Shown here: in pieces, positions 9,392-16,894 of the stretch | Layout of the letters: every line of letters begins with the position of its first letter | Position numbering within the stretch: the first letter of the stretch is position 1 | Origin: Thiosocius sp942490985 | GTDB taxonomy: Bacteria > Pseudomonadota > Gammaproteobacteria > Chromatiales > Chromatiaceae | Direction: 5' to 3' | Assembly: GCA_942490985.1 (NCBI GenBank) | Contig: CALNYW010000003.1 | Coordinates: 620,001 to 684,000 of the forward strand | DNA: 64,000 nt | Program-made: the position numbers and the translations under genes | Notes under the pieces: model-generated | The model's input: only the letters and a program-made list of their open reading frames with translations | Databases searched by the model: none | What the model was told of the DNA's origin: nothing

Positions 9392-10264
9392 GTGATAAAG
9401 ATCTCCCGGGCGAAAAAATGGATGTTAGGGCTGGTTTCCGGTTTGCTGGCCACCAGCGTGGCAACCGCCGATACGTTTGTCTTCACTGCAATACCCGACC
9501 AGGACGAAGCGCGCCTGATGGAGCGCTTCGGCAAGGTAGCCACTTACCTGACCAAGGAACTCGGCGTCGAGACCAAATACGTACCGGTCAAGTCATACGC
9601 GGCGGCCGTGACAGCGTTCCGCAACGATCAGGTGCAGCTGGCCTGGTTTGGCGGGCTGTCGGGGGTGCGCGCACGGCTGCTGGTCGACGGTTCCGAGGCC
9701 ATCGCGCAGGGTGTCGAGGATCCCAATTTCGAAACCTACTTTATCGCCCATTCCAGCACCGGCCTGAAGGCGTCCGACGAGTTCCCCAAGGAAATCGCCG
9801 GGATGACCTTCACGTTCGGCTCGAAGGGTTCCACCTCAGGGCGCCTGATGCCCGAATATCACATCCGCGAGCAATTTGGTAAGACGCCGGAAGAGGTATT
9901 CTCGAAGGTCGGCTTCAGTGGCAATCACTCCAAGACCGTTGCGCTGGTGCAGTCGGGGGCCTACCAAGTCGGCGCCACCAACTTCAAGGTGTGGAAGCGT
10001 GAACTCGCCGAAGGCAACATCGATCCGAGCAAGATCTCGGTGATCTGGGTGACACCGGGCTACCCGGACTACCAATGGTCGATTCGCGGTGACGTCGATG
10101 AACGTTGGGGCGCCGGTTTCAAAGAGAAAGTGCGCCAGGCGCTGCTGAACATGGACGACCCGGACCTGCTGGCCTCGTTCCCGCGCAAAGGCTTCATTCC
10201 AGCGACGAACGACGACTTCCAGCCGATCCTCGATACCGCGCGCGAGCTCAAGCTGGTCGACTGA
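9392..10264 (+). CDS. PhnD-like periplasmic binding protein, candidate selenium-oxyanion receptor
   Basis: The start is set at GTG 9392 by a Shine-Dalgarno AAAGAGG about 10 bases upstream, giving 290 residues with a cleavable signal (LVSGLLATSVATA). The mature protein has PhnD-family features: FTAIPDQDEARL, the LAWFGGLSGVRARL ligand loop and GSKGSTSGRLMPEYH. The family binds phosphonates, but a subfamily adjacent to selD genes is commonly annotated as putative selenate binding. The gene heads a three-gene operon (6 bp to the ATPase) just downstream of senA-senC. I see no PHO box upstream, unlike the phosphate genes in this window, which weakens a phosphonate role. Substrate remains unproven. 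Confidence 0.72.
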   Translation: MIKISRAKKWMLGLVSGLLATSVATADTFVFTAIPDQDEARLMERFGKVATYLTKELGVETKYVPVKSYAAAVTAFRNDQVQLAWFGGLSGVRARLLVDGSEAIAQGVEDPNFETYFIAHSSTGLKASDEFPKEIAGMTFTFGSKGSTSGRLMPEYHIREQFGKTPEEVFSKVGFSGNHSKTVALVQSGAYQVGATNFKVWKRELAEGNIDPSKISVIWVTPGYPDYQWSIRGDVDERWGAGFKEKVRQALLNMDDPDLLASFPRKGFIPATNDDFQPILDTARELKLVD

Positions 10265-10270
10265 CCGACG

Positions 10271-10942
10271 GTGTTGTTGCAACTGGTCAACCAGGACCTC
10301 GGTTACGACCGAGGCCTGGTGTTGCGCAATATATCAATCGCCATCCATGAGGGGGACCGCATCGCGCTGGTCGGCGAGAGCGGCGCCGGCAAGTCCACCT
10401 TGCTGGCCGCTATCCAGGCGCGCCTGCTGCAGCAGGCCGCACTGGTCCCGCAGAACCCGGGTCTGGTCGGTTCGTTGAGTGTATTCCACAACATCTACAT
10501 GGGGCGCCTGAACCAGCACCCGACCTGGTACAACCTGATCAACCTGGCCAGGCCACGGCGGCGCGAGATCGACGCGATCCGTCCGCTGGTCGAACGCCTG
10601 GGGCTCGAGGAAAAGCTGTTCGAACGGGCCGGGGAGCTGTCCGGCGGTCAGCAGCAACGTGTCGGCATCTGCCGTGCCCTGCACCAGGGCGGCGCGCTGG
10701 TACTCGGCGACGAACCGGTCTCCGCCGTCGACAGCCACCAGGCACGCACCGTGCTCGACGCCCTGCACGAGCATTTTGAGACCGTGGTGCTGGCAATGCA
10801 TGACGTCGAGCTGGCGCTGAGCTACGCGACGCGCATCATCGGACTGCAGCATGGCGGCATCGCGCTCGACCAACCGAGTGCCGGACTGACCGCATCCGAC
10901 CTCGACTTCTTGTACAAAGACAGCGATGAAAACCATCGCTGA
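10271..10942 (+). CDS. ABC transporter ATPase, PhnC-like
   Basis: This 223-residue ATPase starts at GTG 10271, 6 bp after the binding-protein gene. Walker A (GESGAGKST, about residues 35-43), the signature LSGGQQQRVGICRAL and Walker B (ALVLGDEPVSAVD) are all present. It is somewhat shorter than typical PhnC and most resembles that branch. Its 3' end overlaps the permease gene by 17 bp, so the three proteins should form one importer, with this subunit powering it on the cytoplasmic side. The cargo is inferred from context to be an oxidised selenium species. Confidence 0.75.
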   Translation: MLLQLVNQDLGYDRGLVLRNISIAIHEGDRIALVGESGAGKSTLLAAIQARLLQQAALVPQNPGLVGSLSVFHNIYMGRLNQHPTWYNLINLARPRRREIDAIRPLVERLGLEEKLFERAGELSGGQQQRVGICRALHQGGALVLGDEPVSAVDSHQARTVLDALHEHFETVVLAMHDVELALSYATRIIGLQHGGIALDQPSAGLTASDLDFLYKDSDENHR

Positions 10943-12452
10943 TCTGCCCGGCGCTGTCCGGCCGCACTACTCACCGGCGGTCAGGGTCAGCACGGCATTC
11001 ATTGCGATCGCAGTCGTCTGCCTCGCGTTTGCCGATATCGCGATAACCACCCTCGACCCGTGGGCGGAAATCCAACGCATGCTGCTCGGCGTCGTCACGC
11101 CAGACTTTTTCGCCGTCGAGGCGATCGGCACCGCCGTCGTGCAAACCATCGCATTCGCCCTGGTCGGCGTCGCGCTGGCCGCTTTCGGCGGCATCATCCT
11201 GGCGCAGTTCTTCCACATCGGGCCGGTGCGCTGGGCCTGCGCCATCGCGCGCTCGATCCACGAACTGTTTTGGGCGCTGATCTTCCTGCAAATGCTCGGG
11301 CTGTCGCCGCTGACCGGGGTGCTCGCCATCGCGATCCCGTACGCCGGGATCTGCGCCAAGGTCTATGCGGAGACGTTGGAAGAGACACCGGCAGCCGCGC
11401 TGAATGCGTTGCCGGCAGGTACGTCGACCATCTCGGCGTTTTTCTTCGTACGCCTGCCCGACGCCTGGGCCCATATCAAGAGCTACACGCTGTACCGGTT
11501 CGAGTGCGGCCTGCGTTCGAGTGCCGTACTCGGCTTTGTTGGTCTGCCGACCCTCGGTTATTACCTGCAGACGGCATTCAGCGAGGGCAACTACTCCGAG
11601 GCCGCTGCACAGCTGATCATGTTTTACTTGATTATCGCGTCGCTGCGACTGTGGATGAAGCCAAAGCTGATCGGCCTGTACCTGATCGTCGCGCCGTTCC
11701 TGCTCGGCGGCGCCACCCAGGTCCGCTGGGAAAACATCGTGCGTTTCCTCACCGAAGACATCGTGCCGGCGCCGCTACGCAACGCCGACCTGCTCGACCC
11801 GCAGGTCTGGTCAGCCTTCGGTGACTGGCTGATGATGATGCTGACCGACCAGGCCCTGCCCGGGTTCGTCGCGACGGTCGTTCTGACCCAGATCGCGCTG
11901 GTTGCGACGGCCTTCCTAACGCTCGCATTCTTCCCGCTGATCTCGACCAAGTTCTTCGGGCGCTTCGGACGCGGCCTCGGTCACCTGTTTCTGGTGATCA
12001 TGCGCTCGACCCCCGAGTTCATCCTGGTTTACATCTTCCTGCAGCTGTGGGGGCCGTCGATGCTGCCGGCCATCGTGGCGCTGGCGCTGCACAACGGCGC
12101 GATCATCGGCCATCTGCTCGGGCGTTACAGTGACGAGATTAGTCTGCGCCCCGACAGCAGCTCAGGCATCAATCTCTATGCGTTCGAGATCGTGCCGCGG
12201 ATTTATGGGCAATTCCTCGCCTACCTGTTCTACCGCTGGGAGATCATCATGCGCGAGACCGCGATCCTCGGCGTACTCGGCATCGCGACGCTGGGTTTCT
12301 ACATCGACAGTGCGATCGCCGATATCCGGCTCGACCGGGTCATGCTGCTGCTGTTGGTCACCGCGCTGCTAAACCTCGGTATCGACAGCCTGTCACGGTT
12401 GATCCGTTCACGGTTGCGACTGAGTACCCGAATCAGCGCCTGCGACGGTTAG
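10926..12452 (+). CDS. ABC transporter permease with two fused PhnE-type domains
   Basis: The 508-residue membrane protein contains two tandem binding-protein-dependent permease modules of about 250 residues each. Each has a cytoplasmic coupling loop followed by RFECGLRSSAVLGFVGLPTLGYY in the first and YRWEIIMRETAILGVLGIATLGFY in the second; the two segments are clearly homologous. A single polypeptide can therefore supply both halves of the pore, whereas ordinary PhnE acts as a dimer. It overlaps the ATPase gene by 17 bp and completes the operon. Its role as a selenium importer rests on the neighbouring sen genes. Confidence 0.75.
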   Translation: MKTIADLPGAVRPHYSPAVRVSTAFIAIAVVCLAFADIAITTLDPWAEIQRMLLGVVTPDFFAVEAIGTAVVQTIAFALVGVALAAFGGIILAQFFHIGPVRWACAIARSIHELFWALIFLQMLGLSPLTGVLAIAIPYAGICAKVYAETLEETPAAALNALPAGTSTISAFFFVRLPDAWAHIKSYTLYRFECGLRSSAVLGFVGLPTLGYYLQTAFSEGNYSEAAAQLIMFYLIIASLRLWMKPKLIGLYLIVAPFLLGGATQVRWENIVRFLTEDIVPAPLRNADLLDPQVWSAFGDWLMMMLTDQALPGFVATVVLTQIALVATAFLTLAFFPLISTKFFGRFGRGLGHLFLVIMRSTPEFILVYIFLQLWGPSMLPAIVALALHNGAIIGHLLGRYSDEISLRPDSSSGINLYAFEIVPRIYGQFLAYLFYRWEIIMRETAILGVLGIATLGFYIDSAIADIRLDRVMLLLLVTALLNLGIDSLSRLIRSRLRLSTRISACDG

Positions 12453-12613
12453 CTTGCAAATCGCATCGGTCGATCACAGGGAGATTCGTTTGATTCGCGG
12501 GGGGAGGGGTAGAACAGATCTCGAAATTGTCGAAGCTGATGGCCGTTGCGGTTTGACGAAATCACGCCGACCACGCCTATGCAGGGCGTGGTGGACAGAC
12601 CCGGGGATGGCGT

Positions 12614-13210
12614 TCAGCCGTTTGCGGCGGCCACCGCAGCGGCCTGCTCCTCACCCGTCTGATAGTGCGGAACGCGAAACACCAGACGCTTGGTTCGCTG
12701 CCAGAAGCTGTTCGAATTTGCGACCTCTTCGCGCCAGTATTCATCTGCCAGGCGCAAATTAGCCGCCAGATCGAGCATAAAGGCCTTTTGCGACAACTCG
12801 CCACCGAAGATGTACAGCTTGCCGTCGTGAACGAGGAAGTCCTCGGCGTTTCCGCCCCAGGGGATACCGAACGCAATCCCGTTGGCGCAATAGCCTCCAT
12901 ATTGAGGTAGGTAAGCGGTCGGCATCTGGTCGAACAGCGCTTTGTTTTCAGCCGATGCGAAATACAGATCAACGCCTTCGTAGTCGCTACGGTATTCCGG
13001 CAAGCCCTGGACGTGTCGACCCTCGGTGAAATAGGCGACGACGTCCGCACCAAACAGCAGCAAATGGTCGTCAGCGTCGTTCGCTACCGCGTTGACCGGC
13101 GAGAAACCGGCGCCAGGATTTTGCGCCGACATCCCACCGCAGCCGGACAGCATTATTGCCAATGCAACCAGCACAACCGCGTAAAAAAATTTTCTTGGTC
13201 TTAGCTTCAC
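12614..13210 (-). CDS. YHS-domain lipoprotein
   Basis: The start is GTG 13210, fixed by a Shine-Dalgarno AGGAG nine bases upstream and by the signal peptide FFYAVVLVALAIMLSGCGG, a lipoprotein signal. The 198-residue product carries one YHS domain (about residues 55-125): GADVVAYFTEG, DLYFASAENKALF and YLPQYGGYCANGIAFG, including the YHS-type cysteine. YHS domains are small and often metal-associated; periplasmic versions are of unknown function. The gene lies 25 bp downstream of the ATP-grasp gene on the same strand, so the two probably form an operon. Confidence 0.7.
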   Translation of the reverse strand: MKLRPRKFFYAVVLVALAIMLSGCGGMSAQNPGAGFSPVNAVANDADDHLLLFGADVVAYFTEGRHVQGLPEYRSDYEGVDLYFASAENKALFDQMPTAYLPQYGGYCANGIAFGIPWGGNAEDFLVHDGKLYIFGGELSQKAFMLDLAANLRLADEYWREEVANSNSFWQRTKRLVFRVPHYQTGEEQAAAVAAANG

Positions 13211-13235
13211 AATCCGGACTCCTGAGATATCGTCG

Positions 13236-14600
13236 TCAACTTGAGGCCTTCTCGGTCTCGGCCGCGCTGGGCCAAAACGCTTCGTCGTCGCCCAAGCCGG
13301 GCACGTTGGCCAGATGAGCGGCATACGGGGCCGGCCAGCCAAGCATCGCGCTTGCTGCCTCGCAGCGCCGTCTTAAGTCGTCGCTACTTTTCCCGCCGAG
13401 ATGCATGATGCCGTAGCGATAGCTGCCCAACCACTTCCAATCCCGCTCGATCTGACTGGATAAGCGAGGGAACTGCAGCAGCAACGCATCGGGAAAAGCG
13501 GTCTTGAACGCCTGAAGTTGCGCCGCGCCAGGCATCTTAATCGTCCCCATCGGATCAAAGCTGCGGTACACAAAACTCGCTGCGCACGAGGCGGCTGGCG
13601 CCTGTTTTGGAAGCACAGTCGGATCGATTCCCTGACTCAATGCCAAAGCCATTTCATGCAGATTTAAACCGTCGACACGCGCATAGAGATCAGAAAACTG
13701 CGCCGCCATCCGGGGGTTGAATTCGATGACCTTGAGCTGACCGCTCTGCTCGTCGACGATGAACTCCATGTTGAAGAATCCATGCTCGAAACCGATTGCA
13801 TTCAGGAAGGTGGCGGCAATCCGTTCGGCTTCCTGCTTAAGCGGATCGGCAAGCGCGCTCGGGTAGTCCCAGCGCATAAAGGCATCGGTACCCGGATACA
13901 TGATCGCATCGACAATACCCAGGGGACATACGCGCCCTTCGAAGCAATAGCCGTCCAGACAGTACTGCCGGCCGCGTACACATTGCTCGAGCATCAGACT
14001 GTGTGCGGTCCCGGCCTCAGGCAAACGTTTCTGAATTATCCGCTCAAAGGGTTCGACCAGATGCTTGATGACCCAAAGCTCACGAAAGCCGAAGCGCGTA
14101 TGAGCCCTTAGCTCTTGTCGGCTAGCGACCGGCTTTGCCAATACCGAGAAAGCCGCCTTCACCGGTTTGACGAAAATGGGGTAGTCGATGCCTGCCGGGA
14201 TGTCGTCGTTATAGGCCGCATCCAGCCTCTCGAACGGAATGTTGGCCTCAGGCGCGACCCGCTGCAAAACCTCGCGCGCATAAAGCTTATGCTGACATGC
14301 CAGCACCGCCTCGACCGACGTGCCGGGCCACCCCATCCTTTCAGCCAACAGCGCTGCGGTAAGCGCACCGAATTGCTCATGGTTGCTGACCACCGCACCC
14401 GCCCCGCGCCACTTTGCCCGATATGCAGACAGCGCAACGAAACGCTCCATGTCGAAATAGGCCAAGCGCGCGTTACTTGGGAACTTGAATAAATCGAAGC
14501 CCGCATGGAGTTGCGGCCATGCCTTGACGAGCCTACGGAATTCGATACCGTCCCAGTCGTAACCGAACAGCACCATGGTCTTTTTTCTTTTCAGAGGCAT
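13236..14600 (-). CDS. ATP-grasp superfamily protein
   Basis: From ATG 14600 the protein has 454 residues; a second ATG at 14576 is also possible. The ATP-grasp core is visible: ACQHKLYAREVLQ in the lid region, YPIFVKPVKAAFSVLAKP with the ATP-binding lysine, GIVDAIMYPG, and the Mg-binding FFNMEFIVDE plus VIEFNPRMAAQFSDLY. Such enzymes form amide or thioester bonds by way of an acyl phosphate. The substrate cannot be read from the sequence. It is upstream of and probably co-transcribed with the YHS lipoprotein. Confidence 0.7.
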   Translation of the reverse strand: MPLKRKKTMVLFGYDWDGIEFRRLVKAWPQLHAGFDLFKFPSNARLAYFDMERFVALSAYRAKWRGAGAVVSNHEQFGALTAALLAERMGWPGTSVEAVLACQHKLYAREVLQRVAPEANIPFERLDAAYNDDIPAGIDYPIFVKPVKAAFSVLAKPVASRQELRAHTRFGFRELWVIKHLVEPFERIIQKRLPEAGTAHSLMLEQCVRGRQYCLDGYCFEGRVCPLGIVDAIMYPGTDAFMRWDYPSALADPLKQEAERIAATFLNAIGFEHGFFNMEFIVDEQSGQLKVIEFNPRMAAQFSDLYARVDGLNLHEMALALSQGIDPTVLPKQAPAASCAASFVYRSFDPMGTIKMPGAAQLQAFKTAFPDALLLQFPRLSSQIERDWKWLGSYRYGIMHLGGKSSDDLRRRCEAASAMLGWPAPYAAHLANVPGLGDDEAFWPSAAETEKASS

Positions 14601-15066
14601 ATCTATCGCAAGCGCTGTCGAATCCGGTTGGGCCTGGCCAAATGTTCGATCTGTCGATCGGTTAAAAGATCGGCAACCAGGCCCTGATCTTACAGGGCTC
14701 GCTGACGCCGGTTTTTTAACCGCATTGTGGGGCAACACGCCGCCGGATTGACGCACAGTCGTCTTGGTTGTTTTCCGATTTAGCTTTCGACCCGATTTGG
14801 CGCTTAAAGCTGCCCGCCAGCGGAATTTCGAGTGGCCTGGGCAGGTTTGGTTCACATCCACAAGGTACCTGGCGCCTAAGAAGTGGCCTTTTGTTGACCA
14901 ATATCAGGGGCCAAACGGGTAGGATATTCAAGAATGCGGGCATAAACTGCGGGGCCCGCTACAACGAATAATTCATGATCAGGCGGATACGACCGCTAAA
15001 TACCATTGGACCGTTGCAGCGTTGCCACCGGACGAGCAGCGAAACGAGCAAACAAGGAGCCAATCA
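14601..15066. other. 466-bp divergent intergenic region
   Basis: This gap separates the ATP-grasp gene (minus) from the LysM/FecR gene (plus) and should hold promoters for both. I see a small hairpin GCCCTG-ATCTTA-CAGGGC at 14681-14698 without a T tract, and an AT-rich CGGTTTTTTAACCG palindrome at 14709-14722. I find no convincing reading frame or RNA gene, and no promoter I would defend. Confidence 0.4.
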
Positions 15067-16719
15067 TTGTTCGCGCAATCTGACTCTAGATGCCTGTTGC
15101 AGGTTTTCATAATTTTGTTCCTGGCGCTAAGTCCTCTCCCGTCCGACGCGGCCGATTGGGTCTACACCGTCGTCGAAGGCGACAACCTCTGGGATTTCAG
15201 CGAGAAGCATCTCGACAGCGTGATGCGTTTCGAACAGATCCGAAAAATCAATAATGTGGCGAATCCAAGGCGCATGCGGCCAGGCACCCGTTTGCGGGTA
15301 CCGATGCAGTGGATCAAGAGCAACCCAACACCGGCTCGCATTGAATCAATTCTTGGTCAGGTAACGATTCTTCGGGGGACCGAGAAAGTATCCGTGGAGG
15401 CCAACACGGGCGACCAGATCTGGCTGAACGACAGCCTGCTGACGGGACCGGACAGCAGCGTTGCAGTGCAATTCGCTGACGGTTCGATCCTAACGCTGCA
15501 CCACGAGTCAGAAATGCGTTTCAACCATCTCAGTGCACATGGCGAAACCGGCATGGTCGACTCGCGACTCCGCTTGCTAAAAGGGCGGGTCGATACGCGG
15601 GTCAAGCCGGCGGTGGGTCCGGGCTCGCGGTTTGAGATCCAGACCCCGTCGGCAATCAGTGCGGTACGCGGCACCGCATATCGGGCCGCGGTCACCGCTG
15701 ACAACCAGGCCTCCAACGTCGAGGTCATCGAAGGAAAAGTCCGGGTCACCGGTGCCAAGAAGCCTCGACTGGTCCGCGCAGGCTTTGGCACCCGTGTCAA
15801 TCCGGGGCGCAAGCCTTTGCCGCCTCAGCGACTGTTGGCCGCACCTGAGTTGGAGCCGCTACCGGACACCATCCGGCAGCTGAACTGGCCCGTGATGTGG
15901 CCGCCCATACCCACTGCGGACATCTATCGCGTCGAGATACGCGCGCAAGATCAACCGAACGTCACCGTCTGGGACCGGACCGTCTCTGCAGCCAGGGCAT
16001 CGCTGCCCGATCTTGACGACGGCGACTACCTGCTAAGTGTTCGCGGCATCGGCGAACACGGCCTCGAGGGCAAGGACCGTGTTCAGCGAATCAGCATCGA
16101 CACCGACCCACAACCACCGGTGCTGCTCAAGCCCAACGACGGCCAGGTATTCCGACAGGAGCCGGCCGAGCTGGTCTGGACCGCCTCTCAAGATGCCGAC
16201 CGTTACCTGTTGGAGATCGCCTCAGACGCCAACTTCGAAGAGGTTCTGCTGAGCAACTCTGAACTGAAAGCAACCGCCTACCGGGTCGATGAATTAACCG
16301 CGCCCCGCAGCTATCACTGGCGCGTGACCAGCATCGCGGCCGACGGCGAGTTCGGACCGCCCGGGGCCGCTCGCAGTTGGGAACTGAAAGATCTTCCGCC
16401 CGCAATCGAGGCGGAACTGGCGAACATCGATGATGACACGATCATCGCAACCTGGCGCAAGGCGGGACCGGAGCAGCGGTACCAAGCCCAGGTTGCACGA
16501 GACAAATCGTTCAACGATCTGGAGACTGACGAAGTAGGTACCGAAACAAGCCTGGCGATCACCCAATCAACGCGACAGGTCCGTTATCTGCGGGTCCGCA
16601 CCATTGAACCGGATGGTTATCTCGGCCCGTGGGGAACCTCGCAACGCATTGATCCGCCACCTGACCCGTCGGTTTGGTTCATTCCAGCGATCGGCATACT
16701 GGGCATTCTGCTGCTGTAA
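15067..16719 (+). CDS. LysM- and FecR-domain periplasmic protein
   Basis: A Shine-Dalgarno AAGGAG at 15054-15059 points to TTG 15067 as the start rather than the longer open frame, giving 550 residues. A signal peptide (VFIILFLALSPLPSDA) is followed by a LysM module (YTVVEGDNLWDFSEKH, about 33-80), a FecR domain (about 95-245, with TPSAISAVRGTAYRA), then two or three fibronectin-like repeats. The C-terminus is hydrophobic (IPAIGILGILLL) and may be a short anchor. LysM binds peptidoglycan, and FecR domains of this type are often encoded next to CHASE2 signalling proteins, as here. Confidence 0.78.
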   Translation: MFAQSDSRCLLQVFIILFLALSPLPSDAADWVYTVVEGDNLWDFSEKHLDSVMRFEQIRKINNVANPRRMRPGTRLRVPMQWIKSNPTPARIESILGQVTILRGTEKVSVEANTGDQIWLNDSLLTGPDSSVAVQFADGSILTLHHESEMRFNHLSAHGETGMVDSRLRLLKGRVDTRVKPAVGPGSRFEIQTPSAISAVRGTAYRAAVTADNQASNVEVIEGKVRVTGAKKPRLVRAGFGTRVNPGRKPLPPQRLLAAPELEPLPDTIRQLNWPVMWPPIPTADIYRVEIRAQDQPNVTVWDRTVSAARASLPDLDDGDYLLSVRGIGEHGLEGKDRVQRISIDTDPQPPVLLKPNDGQVFRQEPAELVWTASQDADRYLLEIASDANFEEVLLSNSELKATAYRVDELTAPRSYHWRVTSIAADGEFGPPGAARSWELKDLPPAIEAELANIDDDTIIATWRKAGPEQRYQAQVARDKSFNDLETDEVGTETSLAITQSTRQVRYLRVRTIEPDGYLGPWGTSQRIDPPPDPSVWFIPAIGILGILLL

Positions 16720-16894
16720 TCCACATGTTGCACAAGGACGGGCGCCTTACTGATGATTGACTACGTGTTTCACAGGGTTCGGCTTCCGGGGGGGACCGCA
16801 GGCCGCGGCGGTAAGTATTGTGCTGACCGCTTGGCTGAAAAACCTGCCGTTGCCCCCTGCCCGAAGCGTCCCATGCGACAGGCGAATGAGGTAG

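Noticed and set aside
9392..12452. Phosphonate transporter phnDCE as the primary call
   Set aside because: No phn lyase genes or PHO box are nearby, whereas selenoneine genes are adjacent. Phosphonate remains a possible alternative but not the first choice.
12570..12592. ACCACGCC/GGCGTGGT hairpin between the permease and YHS genes as a bidirectional terminator
   Set aside because: The stem is good but neither strand has a following T tract, so intrinsic termination cannot be claimed.
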